Source: VFZN01 sp050249615 (lineage in GTDB: Bacteria; Acidobacteriota; Vicinamibacteria; Vicinamibacterales; UBA2999). Taken from it: a DNA stretch of 18,099 nucleotides. The translations under genes were made by a program, and so were the position numbers. The DNA lies in the NCBI GenBank assembly GCA_050249615.1, contig JBFWQE010000110.1, forward strand, positions 1 to 18,099. The letters are read 5' to 3'. This document shows positions 1 through 6,956 of the stretch, piece by piece. The notes beneath the pieces were generated by a model. The model ran no database searches. It worked only from the letters and a program-made list of their open reading frames with translations, and was not told where the DNA came from. The stretch's first letter is position 1, and every line of letters starts with the position of its first letter.

Positions 1-1
1 C

Positions 2-847
2 GCGCTGCCAATTGTCTTCTTGTTCTCGTCCTTCGTGCCCTTCGTGTCCTTCGTGTTCCCGGGACAGGCGACGCCGCAGCGCATCGTCTCGCTCGTGCCG
101 GCCGTGACCGAGATGCTCTTCGCCATTGGCGCAGGTTCGCAGGTGGCAGCGGTCAGCAGCTACGACCAGGACCCGCCAGAGGTGAAGGCGCTGCCCCGGG
201 TAGGGGCGCTGCTCGACCCGGACGTGGAGCGCATCCTGGCGCTCAGGCCCGACCTGGTGATCACCTACGGGTCGCAGGCCGACCTGCAGGCGCAGCTCGC
301 GCGCGCGGGAATCCCGTTCTTCGACTACCGCCATGCCGGGCTGGCTGCCATCACCGAAACCATGCGCGCCCTCGGAGCGCGCACCGGACACGCGCGCGAG
401 GCCGAGGCAGCCGCCCGCGGCATCGAATCGCGCCTGGCGACCATCCGCTCGGCGAGCGCGGGCCGCGCGCGGCCGCGCACGCTGCTCGTCTTCGGCCGCG
501 AACGCGGCGCACTCCGGAACATCTACGCCAGCGGGGGCCGGGGGTTCCTGCACGACATGCTCGAGGCCGCCGGAGGCGCGAACGTGTTCGCGGACGTGGA
601 CCGCGAGTCGGTGCAGGCCACCACGGAGCTGATCCTCGCGCGCGCACCGGAGGTGATCCTGGAGGTTCGGTCCGCCGACATCCTGACGACGGAGGAAGCC
701 ACGCGCGAGGCGGCGAGCTGGGCGCCGCTGGCATCGGTGCCCGCGGTCAAGCGGCAGCGAGTGGTCGTGCTGACCGGCCGCGGGCTCACCGTGCCCGGGC
801 CGCGCGTGGCAGACGTGGTCGAACGGATGGCGGAGGCGCTGCGGTGA
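2..847 (+). CDS. BtuF/TroA-like ABC substrate-binding protein, cobalamin type (5' end at window edge)
   Basis: This is probably a periplasmic binding protein that delivers a corrinoid or metal chelate to an ABC importer. The mature part starts near PQRIVSLVPAVTEMLFAIGA, the usual opening of helical-backbone (COG0614/TroA-like) proteins. It continues with YDQDPPEV, a GALLDPDVERILALRPDLVI block typical of BtuF, and a late GGANVFADV segment. The frame is open to the window edge, so the true start may lie outside; a TTG at 20 is the first usable start inside. The N-terminus is hydrophobic (FLFSSFVPFVSFVFPGQA) and reads as a signal peptide ending near the QA/TP junction. Part of that hydrophobic core is encoded by a 9-base tandem repeat. 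No permease or ATPase gene is in the window. The family call is firm; cobalamin specificity is inferred. Confidence 0.85.
   Translation, partial: ALPIVFLFSSFVPFVSFVFPGQATPQRIVSLVPAVTEMLFAIGAGSQVAAVSSYDQDPPEVKALPRVGALLDPDVERILALRPDLVITYGSQADLQAQLARAGIPFFDYRHAGLAAITETMRALGARTGHAREAEAAARGIESRLATIRSASAGRARPRTLLVFGRERGALRNIYASGGRGFLHDMLEAAGGANVFADVDRESVQATTELILARAPEVILEVRSADILTTEEATREAASWAPLASVPAVKRQRVVVLTGRGLTVPGPRVADVVERMAEALR
29..55. repeat. Short tandem repeat, 9-base unit (YCCTTCGTG x3)
   Basis: Three adjacent copies of a 9-base unit are visible (TCCTTCGTG at 29-37, CCCTTCGTG at 38-46, TCCTTCGTG at 47-55). They are preceded by a more diverged TTC-rich stretch back to about 15. The unit length is a multiple of three and the repeat is read in frame as (S/P)FV triplets in the hydrophobic N-terminus of the binding protein. 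It is one of six such gene-boundary repeats in this window. Confidence 0.75.
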
Positions 848-864
848 GGCCCAGGCCCGTCGCT

Positions 865-1237
865 TCAGCGAGCCTCGTGCGAGCTCTCGATGAGCACCAG
901 CGCACTCTGCAGCGACTCCGGCAGCTTCAGGATGCGGCCGAACCCGCTGAGGTCGTAGCCGTCCTGCAACCGCCCGGTCACGTTCACGCGAGCGCCGGTG
1001 CGCGGGGCACCAGCCGGTGGTGATCACCCACAGCCCCTGGCCGCCATCCGTGAGGCGATAGGCGCCGCGGCCCATGATGGACGCGCTCTCGGCCACCGTG
1101 CCTCGCACGGTGATCGTCGTGTTGCGATACTTCGCGGGGTCGGCCAGCACCTGGTTGATGGACTTCGCACCGCAGCCCGCGAGAACGACAGCGGCGAGGA
1201 CGACCAGGCCCCAACGGACGCGTGGCAGGATCGACAT
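865..1237 (-). pseudogene. Small OB-fold-like lipoprotein, frameshifted
   Basis: From ATG at 1237 a strong Shine-Dalgarno (AGGAGG, 6 bases upstream) leads into a lipoprotein signal: a short Arg-containing start, a hydrophobic run and the lipobox LAGC. The frame continues through LADPAKYRNTTITVRGTVAE and YRLTDGGQGLWVITT, then loses sense at about 1014-1016. Dropping one base of the CCGG there restores a frame reading AGAPRTGARVNVTGRLQDGY and on to ...SALVLIESSHEAR and a TGA at 865. The span is 373 bases, one more than a multiple of three, which fits a one-base insertion. The beta-rich pattern of 'TTITVRGTV', 'YRLTDGGQGLWV' and 'RVNVTGRL' resembles small OB-fold lipoproteins; that assignment is tentative. 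It is divergent from the PP-loop ATPase, with about 29 bases between starts. It could be a real pseudogene or a sequencing or assembly error. Confidence 0.75.
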
Positions 1238-1266
1238 GGAAGCCTCCTGACGGGGTCTGCCGGATT

Positions 1267-1962
1267 ATGGCACGGCCAATGAAGGTGCTCCTCTCCTGGT
1301 CGTCCGGCAAGGACTGCGCGTGGGCCCTGCACGTCCTGAACCAGCAACACCCGGGCGCGGTTCGGGGCCTGCTCACGACGACGAACGAGGCGTTCGACCG
1401 CGTGGCCATGCACGGCGTTCGTCGCGCGCTGGTCGAGGCCCAGGCCGCGAGCGCCGGCCTGCCGCTGCACGTCGTCCCGCTGCCGTGGCCGTGCTCGAAC
1501 GAGGAGTACGATCGTCGCATGGCCGCCGCGGTTCGCCATGCCGTTGCAGAGGGCTTCACCCACGTCGCGTTCGGCGACCTCTTCCTCGAAGACGTGCGCC
1601 GCTATCGCGAAGAACGCCTCGCGGGCACGGGCCTCGCGCCGCTCTTCCCGCTGTGGAAGGCGCGCGGCACGGCCGACCTCGCCCGGGAGATGATCGCGGC
1701 CGGGCTCGAGGCCCACGTCACCTGCGTGGATCCGCGCGCGCTCGACAGGTCCTTCGCGGGCCGCAGGTTCGATGCCGCGTTCCTGGCCGACCTGCCGGCC
1801 ACGGTCGACCCGTGCGGCGAGAACGGGGAGTTCCACACGTTCGCCTGCGCCGGGCCCATGTTCCGGACACCGATTGACGTCGTGGTCGGCACGATGGTCG
1901 AACGGGATGGGTTCGCCTACGCCGACCTGGACACGGATGGGCCGCAGATGGGCCGCAGATGA
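1267..1962 (+). CDS. Dph6-like PP-loop ATPase (adenine nucleotide alpha hydrolase, COG2102 type)
   Basis: The 231-residue protein begins MARPMKVLLSWSSGKDCAWA. It carries the PP-loop SxGKD (residues 12-16) that binds ATP in ATP-pyrophosphatase-fold enzymes. Further family marks are FGDLFLED (102-109), PLW (128-130) and the C-terminal DPCGENGEFHTF (181-192), all diagnostic of the diphthine-ammonia ligase/MJ0570 family. In eukaryotes and archaea the family amidates diphthine on EF2. Bacteria lack diphthamide, so the bacterial substrate is not known. A longer start at 1222 would add residues overlapping the divergent lipoprotein start, and ATG 1267 or 1279 fits the family N-terminus. The last residues and the stop codon lie inside a 9/11-base tandem repeat. 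It sits between two BtuF-like genes on the same strand, which suggests a link to corrinoid handling. Confidence 0.85.
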   Translation: MARPMKVLLSWSSGKDCAWALHVLNQQHPGAVRGLLTTTNEAFDRVAMHGVRRALVEAQAASAGLPLHVVPLPWPCSNEEYDRRMAAAVRHAVAEGFTHVAFGDLFLEDVRRYREERLAGTGLAPLFPLWKARGTADLAREMIAAGLEAHVTCVDPRALDRSFAGRRFDAAFLADLPATVDPCGENGEFHTFACAGPMFRTPIDVVVGTMVERDGFAYADLDTDGPQMGRR

Positions 1963-2027
1963 CGCAGATGGCGCAGATGGGCCGCAGATGGCGCAGATGA
2001 CGCAGATGGCGCAGATGGCGCAGATGG
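1936..2027. repeat. Short tandem repeat, 9/11-base units ending GCAGATG
   Basis: Nine units follow each other without gaps, in two length classes that share the end CGCAGATG: GGCCGCAGATG (11 bases, at 1940, 1951 and 1980) and [GA]CGCAGATG (9 bases, at 1962, 1971, 1991, 2000, 2009 and 2018). The array begins inside the 3' end of the PP-loop ATPase gene, supplies its TGA stop at 1960-1962 and fills most of the gap to the next gene. Confidence 0.9.
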
Positions 2028-2045
2028 CACGGGGTCGGATCGCTC

Positions 2046-2852
2046 ATGCAACGAGAACGCGCTGAGACGAACGACGCTTATCCGCGGCGCATCGTGTGCC
2101 TGACGGAGGAGACGACCGAGACGTTGTACCTCCTCGGGGAGGGCCGCCGCGTGGTCGGTGTCAGTGGCTACACCGTGCGCCCGCCCGAGGCCCGGCGGAA
2201 GCCGCGGATCTCGTCGTTCCTCCACGCGCGCTACGACAGGATCGAGGCGCTCGAGCCCGACCTCGTCCTGGCCTTCTCGGACCTGCAGGCCGACATCACC
2301 GCCGATCTCGTCAAGCGGGGTCACGCCGTCTTCACCTTCAACCAGCGTTCGGTCGCCGAGATTCTCCAGATGATCCGCGTGCTGGCGGGCATCGTGGGCG
2401 TGCAGGCGAAGGGCGAGGCGCTGGCGCGCGATCTCGAGGCGGGGCTCGCGCGCGTTCGCGAGCGGGCACGCGCGTTTCCGCGCCGCCCGCGCGTCTATTT
2501 CGAGGAGTGGGACGACCCGTTGATCAGCGGCATCCGGTGGGTGGAGGAACTCGTGGAGATTGCAGGCGGCGACCCGATCTTCCCGGATCGGCGCGATGCC
2601 AGGCTCGCGAAGGATCGCATCGTCACGAGCGACGCGGTCATCGCTGCGGCGCCGGATGTGATCGTCGGGTCGTGGTGCGGCAAGCCGGTGCGGCCGGAAC
2701 GCATCGCGTCGCGTCCGGGCTGGGACACGATCCCGGCCGTGCGTCACGGCCACATCTACGAAGTGAAGTCGGCGCTGATCCTGCAGCCGGGGCCCGCCGC
2801 CCTCACGGAAGGCGTGCGCCAGCTGCACGAGCAGATCGCGCGCGCTATCTGA
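2046..2852 (+). CDS. BtuF-like cobalamin-type substrate-binding protein, no signal peptide
   Basis: The 268-residue protein opens MQRERAETNDAYPRRIVCLT and continues with EETTETLYLLGEGRRVVGVS, DRIEALEPDLVLAFSDLQAD, YFEEWDDPLISGIRWVEELV, and AAAPDVIVGSWCGKPV. These blocks are the N-lobe, linker helix and C-lobe of the BtuF/COG0614 family. Unlike the first binding protein in the window, it shows no hydrophobic N-terminal segment and no lipobox. As annotated it would be cytoplasmic, or its export signal has been lost. The ATG at 2046 follows the tandem repeat after about 18 bases and no strong Shine-Dalgarno is visible. Its 3' end overlaps the convergent amidohydrolase gene by 8 bases. The family is clear; the ligand is inferred. 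Confidence 0.85.
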   Translation: MQRERAETNDAYPRRIVCLTEETTETLYLLGEGRRVVGVSGYTVRPPEARRKPRISSFLHARYDRIEALEPDLVLAFSDLQADITADLVKRGHAVFTFNQRSVAEILQMIRVLAGIVGVQAKGEALARDLEAGLARVRERARAFPRRPRVYFEEWDDPLISGIRWVEELVEIAGGDPIFPDRRDARLAKDRIVTSDAVIAAAPDVIVGSWCGKPVRPERIASRPGWDTIPAVRHGHIYEVKSALILQPGPAALTEGVRQLHEQIARAI

Positions 2853-4605
2853 TCGCGGGGCCGCCCGGCTCGGCCCGATAGACCATCCGGCCGCGCACGA
2901 ACGTCATCTGGCACACGAGATCCTTGAGCGCCGCCGGCGGTACCGCGTAGGGGTTCTTGTCCCACACCGCCAGGTCCGCCTCCTTCCCCACCTCGATGCT
3001 GCCGACGCGATCCTCCAGGAACATCGTGTGCGCGGCCCACCGGGTGTACGAGCGCAGGGCCGTCCTGATGTCGATGGACTCGTCCGTGCCGAATGGTGTC
3101 CGCCCGTACGTGCCATTGAGCGTCTCGCGGACCACCGACGACCACAAGCCGTACCGCGCGGGATACGGCGTGACCGCGAAATCCGATCCGCCGCCCCACT
3201 GCACTCCCTTCTGCAGGAACGTCCGGAACGGCTTCAGGCGGCGTCCGCGCTCCGGCCCGAGGTTCGCCGCGTAGGTGTCGCCGATCCACCAGAGGAACGG
3301 CGCCTGTGCCTCCGGGTACGCCGCGTCGTAGTCGCGCTGCAGCCGTGCCATCACGTCGATGGCGTGATCGGTCGGGGTGTTGCCGTGGATGATGCCGTGG
3401 CGCAGCCCCTTCGTCGGCGTCGCCTTCAGCAGCTGGTCGTAGGTGTCGACCACCCAGTCGATGGCGCGATCGCCGATGGCGTGCGTGCTGACGTGGATGC
3501 CGGCCGCGTGAAGGGCCGAGACGATCTGCCGGTAGTCGTCGGGGGGCGTGGACGGGTATCCCCGGTTGCCCGCATCGCGGCCGGTGAACTCCCTGTTCCA
3601 GTCCTCGTACATCCAGGCCGTCCGGGCGCCGCCGCTGCCGTCCATGAACATCTTCACGCCGCCCGACAGCAGCATGCCGTCGCCGAACGAGGCCGGCGGC
3701 TTCGGCTGCCGCTGCACCCGGGCCATCACCGCGGGGCCGTCGGATGCCTGGCGCGCGCCGGACCACAGCGCGAACACGCGGACGGTGAGCGCCCCTTCCT
3801 GGAGCAGCTCGCGATACAGCTCCCACTTCAGCTCGCCGATGCCGGGATCCTTGGCGCCCGTCATCCCCTCTCGGTTGAAGTCCTTGATGATCTCGAGGAT
3901 GCCCTGCTTCTGCTGCTCGCGCGTGAGCGGCGGCACCAGCGTGGTCACCAGGCCTTGTGCCGCCTCCTTCAACACCCCCGTCGGGTTCCCCTCCGCGTCC
4001 CGATCGATGGTGCCGGCCGGCGGGTCCTTCGTCTCCTTCCGCACCTCCGCCATCTTCAGCGCGTAGGTATTCGCCACGCCGTAATGACCGGTGGTCTGGG
4101 TCAGCCACACGGGGTTGTTCGGCGCCACCTTGTCGAGGTCCGCGGCCGTGATGTAGCGGCGCTCGGCCAGCCGGCCCTCGTCCCATCCGCGCCCGCGGAT
4201 CCACTCGCCCGGCCTGGCCTGCTTCACCCGCGCCGCCACGCGCTGGAGCACGTCGTCCATCGACGTGACGGAGGAATCGCTCAGATCCACGTTGAACAGC
4301 TTGTCGGCCTCGGAGAAGTGCACGTGCGAATCGATGAGCCCGGGCGTGACGGCCCGGCCGGCCAGGTCCACGACTTCCGTTGCGGGCCCGACGCGCGCCT
4401 GGATCGCCGCGTTCGACCCCACGGCCACGATGCGCCCGGCCGATACGGCCACGGCCTCCGCAACCGTGTCCCTGTCGTCCACTGTCAGGACGGCGCCGTT
4501 CACCAGCACCAGGTCCGCCGCCGGCTGCGGCTGCGTCCCGGCCGCAATCATCACCCCGACCCCCGCCGCCGCAAGAGCGACGACACCCGCAATCGTCTTC
4601 CACAT
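2845..4605 (-). CDS. YtcJ-type metal-dependent amidohydrolase, exported or membrane-anchored
   Basis: This 586-residue protein belongs to the amidohydrolase superfamily, YtcJ/COG1574 branch. Visible marks are the N-terminal composite domain (DLVLVNGAVLTVDDRDTVAE), the metal motif DSHVHF, GRGWDE, GGVKMFMDGSGG, the histidines of STHAIGDRAID and HGIIHGN, the late GGGSDFAV acid, and the C-terminal DRVGSIEVGKEADLAVWDKN. The substrate is not known; some relatives hydrolyse N-substituted amides or formamides. ATG 4605 is preferred over an upstream start at 4632 because GAGGTGA sits just upstream and the protein then begins MWKTIAGVVALAAAGVGVMI, a membrane or signal segment. The stop overlaps the convergent binding-protein gene. 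A 15-base repeat separates it from the alpha/beta hydrolase upstream on the same strand. Confidence 0.9.
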   Translation of the reverse strand: MWKTIAGVVALAAAGVGVMIAAGTQPQPAADLVLVNGAVLTVDDRDTVAEAVAVSAGRIVAVGSNAAIQARVGPATEVVDLAGRAVTPGLIDSHVHFSEADKLFNVDLSDSSVTSMDDVLQRVAARVKQARPGEWIRGRGWDEGRLAERRYITAADLDKVAPNNPVWLTQTTGHYGVANTYALKMAEVRKETKDPPAGTIDRDAEGNPTGVLKEAAQGLVTTLVPPLTREQQKQGILEIIKDFNREGMTGAKDPGIGELKWELYRELLQEGALTVRVFALWSGARQASDGPAVMARVQRQPKPPASFGDGMLLSGGVKMFMDGSGGARTAWMYEDWNREFTGRDAGNRGYPSTPPDDYRQIVSALHAAGIHVSTHAIGDRAIDWVVDTYDQLLKATPTKGLRHGIIHGNTPTDHAIDVMARLQRDYDAAYPEAQAPFLWWIGDTYAANLGPERGRRLKPFRTFLQKGVQWGGGSDFAVTPYPARYGLWSSVVRETLNGTYGRTPFGTDESIDIRTALRSYTRWAAHTMFLEDRVGSIEVGKEADLAVWDKNPYAVPPAALKDLVCQMTFVRGRMVYRAEPGGPAIR

Positions 4606-4629
4606 GTCACTCACCTCGGCGCGGACCAC

Positions 4630-4704
4630 CACGCCCCGAACCGCCGCGCCTTGAACGGCCGTGCTTTGAACCGTCGTGCCTCGAACCTACGTGCTTCGAA
4701 CCTA
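4630..4704. repeat. Short tandem repeat, 15-base unit x5
   Basis: Five consecutive 15-base units run from 4630 (CACGCCCCGAACCGC) through 4645, 4660, 4675 and 4690 (CGTGCTTCGAACCTA), each matching the pattern CRYGCYYYGAACNNN. Copies become more diverged toward lower coordinates. The array fills the space between the alpha/beta hydrolase and the amidohydrolase. The TAG stop of the hydrolase (4702-4704, minus strand) is the edge of the last unit. Confidence 0.85.
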
Positions 4705-5529
4705 CTTGCGCAACCCCTGCGTGAACTCCCCCACCGCCGACCAGTATCGATCGGGTTCCGCCGGCTCGAGATCGTTGTGATCGCCCCCCTGAATCGCGAC
4801 GAACTGCTTCGGGCCCCGAACGCTCTCGAACAGCTCCTGGCCCAGGCGGAACGGGATGACCGAGTCGCGCTCGCCGTGCAGCACGAGCGTCGGGACTTCG
4901 ACTCCTTCCAGCCAGCGGCTGGCCGGGAAGCGGTAGCTGGAGAACCACGAGAGCAGCCAGAAGGGGCTGCCCTCGAGCACCGCGCGCATGGACGGGAAGC
5001 CCGCCTCCAGGATCAGCCCGTCGGGCGCCTGCTCGCGCGCGGCGCGCGCGGCCATCACCGCGCCGAGCGACCGGCCCCAGTAGACGATGGGGATGGCGCC
5101 GCAATCCGCGCGTCCGTGCACCGCGGCCACCGCCGCGGACACGTCCCGGTAGAGCCCCGCCTCGGAAGGCCGCCCGCTGCTCCGCCCATATCCGCGGTAG
5201 TCCAGTGCGAACACCGAGTGCCCCTGCCGCCAGATGCCGACCAGCACCGGCGCCCACATCGAGAGGTGGCCGCCGTTGCCGTGGAAGTAGAGCACCGTGG
5301 CGCGCGGCGATTCGTGCGGCATCCACCACGCGTGCACCCGCTCGCCGTCGGCCGTCGTCAGATCGAGCGCGTCGAAGGGCACGCCGAACGAGGCGGGAGT
5401 CTCGTCCTCGCCCTGAAGGGGAAAGAACGCGAGGCCGCGCTCGAAGAGCCGGACGGCCACGAAGACGGCCGCCACCGCCGCCGTGGCTGCCAGGAGGGTC
5501 GTCATCATCGTCCGCCAGGGCGTCGGCAC
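4702..5529 (-). CDS. Alpha/beta hydrolase, BEM46/ABHD13-like, N-terminally membrane anchored
   Basis: The 275-residue protein has an N-terminal hydrophobic helix (about residues 9-28), then the alpha/beta-hydrolase core. The oxyanion-hole HGNGG is at 83-87, followed by the DYRGYGRSSG loop (110-119). The nucleophile elbow GRSLG places Ser154. The acid is Asp222 in HGERDSVIP and the general base His251 in GGDHND. This order and the HGNGG/GRSLG pairing match the BEM46/YfhR-like group of membrane-tethered serine hydrolases, whose natural substrates are mostly unknown. The GTG at 5529 gives the longest form; the paired ATGs at 5508 and 5505 are equally reasonable because none has a strong Shine-Dalgarno. 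It is divergent from the secreted protein gene at 5579. Confidence 0.88.
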   Translation of the reverse strand: MPTPWRTMMTTLLAATAAVAAVFVAVRLFERGLAFFPLQGEDETPASFGVPFDALDLTTADGERVHAWWMPHESPRATVLYFHGNGGHLSMWAPVLVGIWRQGHSVFALDYRGYGRSSGRPSEAGLYRDVSAAVAAVHGRADCGAIPIVYWGRSLGAVMAARAAREQAPDGLILEAGFPSMRAVLEGSPFWLLSWFSSYRFPASRWLEGVEVPTLVLHGERDSVIPFRLGQELFESVRGPKQFVAIQGGDHNDLEPAEPDRYWSAVGEFTQGLRK

Positions 5530-5578
5530 TGAGGAGACATCCTATCAATCCGGCCGGGGCACGTCCGGGCACGTCATA

Positions 5579-6115
5579 ATGAGGCAGATGAGGACGGTGG
5601 TGCTGTCTCTGCTGCTGGCCGCCGCGGTGGCCGGCACGGCCCGCGCGCAGGCGCCCGCGCCGGCGGACGGCGTAACGACCAACTCGACGGCCTCCCGGCC
5701 GACCCAGGGCCAGGAACCTGCAGTGGATGCCACGAAGATGGGCGTCTCACTCAGCCGCATCCAGAAGGGGCTCCGCGTGTCCGCGGCGCGTGAGCAGGCC
5801 TCGGGTACGCCCTTCAAGCTCGAGTACCAGGTGCAGGTCTACGGCGCCGCACCACGGATCGACATCCTCCAGGACTTCGACATCTCGCCGGGCGCGCCGC
5901 TCCAGTACGGTGCGCCCACGCACCAGGAGTTCCTGAATCACTGGACACCCCAGGCGTATCGGTCGCCGCGCGTTCCGCTGTCCAGCATCGCGGGCTGGGC
6001 GCTCTTCCAGCTCGTGAAGCGCGCCGACAAGTCGAAGTGCGAACAGGAAATCGCGGAGTACCGGGCCCTGGTCATGCAGGGAGTGCCGGCCGCCGCGCCG
6101 CGTTGCACGCAGTAG
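5579..6115 (+). CDS. Secreted protein of unknown function
   Basis: The product (178 residues from ATG 5579, or 175 from ATG 5588) begins MRQMRTVVLSLLLAAAVAGT and then ARAQAPAP. This is a classical signal peptide with a likely AXA cleavage after ARA. A Thr/Ser/Pro/Gln-rich linker follows (about 30-50), then a folded-looking part with FKLEYQVQVYGAAPRIDILQ, an FDISPGAPLQYGAPTHQEFL block and a C-terminal helix (SSIAGWALFQLVKRADKSKC). There are two Cys near the end, which could pair outside the cytoplasm. I do not recognise the family. An upstream start at 5483 would overlap the divergent hydrolase gene and lacks signal-peptide logic. The gene is convergent with mqnD, 31 bases away. Confidence 0.75.
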   Translation: MRQMRTVVLSLLLAAAVAGTARAQAPAPADGVTTNSTASRPTQGQEPAVDATKMGVSLSRIQKGLRVSAAREQASGTPFKLEYQVQVYGAAPRIDILQDFDISPGAPLQYGAPTHQEFLNHWTPQAYRSPRVPLSSIAGWALFQLVKRADKSKCEQEIAEYRALVMQGVPAAAPRCTQ

Positions 6116-6132
6116 GTCCTGCCCGCCTGCGC

Positions 6133-6144
6133 CACGGTCCCGTG
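6133..6144. other. Small inverted repeat between convergent genes
   Basis: CACGG-TC-CCGTG lies in the 31-base gap between the stops of the secreted protein gene and mqnD. It could form a short hairpin marking the end of both transcripts, but the stem is short and no T-run follows on either strand, so a terminator role is weakly supported. Confidence 0.25.
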
Positions 6145-6146
6145 TC

Positions 6147-6956
6147 TCAGGCGAAGACCGGCAGCGCCGGGTCGCCTTTCGGGAACAAGGCCTCCTCCTC
6201 GGCCCACCCGATCATCCGGCGCACCGCGCGCGCGTCGAGCGCACGCGTGTAGTCGTTCACGTAGAGCCGGATGTGCCGTGCCATGACGTCCGGATCCATC
6301 TCCTTGGCGTGGGCGGCCACGTAGTCGCGGCTGGCATCGGGATGCGCGAAGGCGTATTCCACACTCGCGCGGAGGGCCTGGTCCATCGCGGGCGCCAGCG
6401 CGGGGGCCAGGTCGCGCCGGATGGCGATGGCCGCCAGGGGCAGCGGGCACTGCATCCGTTTCTCCCAGGCCGTGCCAAGATCCACGAGCAGCGTGAGGCC
6501 CTTCCCCTCGTAGGTGAACCGGCCTTCATGAATCAGGAGGCCGCACTCGACCTCGCCGCGCAGCACCGCGTCCTCGATCTGGTCGAAGCGCATGGGCACG
6601 GTCTCGAACCGGCCCAGCAGCCGCAGCAGCAACGCGGCGGTGGTGCGCTCGCCCGGTATGGCAACCCGCCCGCCCACCTCTCGCTTCGACCTGGCGACGA
6701 TGATGGGCCCGACGCCGAAGCCCGCGGCGCCGCCCGCGCGCAGCAGGACGTAGCGGTCGCGCAGACGCCCGTACGCGGCAATCGACACCTTCGTCACTTC
6801 GGCCTCGCCCCGCTCCGCCCGCAGGTTGAGCGCCTCGATGTCGTCCATGACCGGCGTCACGCGCGGGCCGGGCACCAGGCCGTGCACGAGCGCGTGGAAC
6901 GCGAACGTGTCGTTGGGACAGGTCGAGAATCCGAAGGTTACCGGCGGGGCATCCAC
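6147..6956 (-). CDS. mqnD: 1,4-dihydroxy-6-naphthoate synthase (futalosine menaquinone pathway)
   Basis: MqnD converts cyclic dehypoxanthine futalosine into 1,4-dihydroxy-6-naphthoate, the naphthoquinone precursor of menaquinone. The 269-residue protein starts (M/V)DAPPVTFGFSTCPNDTFAF, where the STCPNDTFAFHALV block is the family signature. It continues with DDIEALNLRAERGEAEVTKV, a GFGVGPIIVA segment, LIHEGRFTYEGKGL and the C-terminal VNDYTRALDARAVRRMIGWA. These are typical of the periplasmic-binding-fold MqnA/MqnD group; the STCPND start favours MqnD over MqnA. The start is GTG 6956, which overlaps the 3' end of mqnB by 19 bases and has AGGAGG 10 bases upstream inside mqnB, so translation is probably coupled. 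Extending the frame to 7394 only translates mqnB out of frame. Confidence 0.92.
   Translation of the reverse strand: MDAPPVTFGFSTCPNDTFAFHALVHGLVPGPRVTPVMDDIEALNLRAERGEAEVTKVSIAAYGRLRDRYVLLRAGGAAGFGVGPIIVARSKREVGGRVAIPGERTTAALLLRLLGRFETVPMRFDQIEDAVLRGEVECGLLIHEGRFTYEGKGLTLLVDLGTAWEKRMQCPLPLAAIAIRRDLAPALAPAMDQALRASVEYAFAHPDASRDYVAAHAKEMDPDVMARHIRLYVNDYTRALDARAVRRMIGWAEEEALFPKGDPALPVFA

Noticed and set aside
3028..5532. An 834-codon open frame on the plus strand
   Set aside because: It lies opposite the amidohydrolase and alpha/beta hydrolase genes. Its Arg/His/Pro-rich translation has no family features, as expected for the antisense of high-GC genes.
6116..6146. Intrinsic terminator between convergent genes
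   Set aside because: A five-base inverted repeat is present but there is no T-run on either strand, so it is listed only as a weak inverted repeat.
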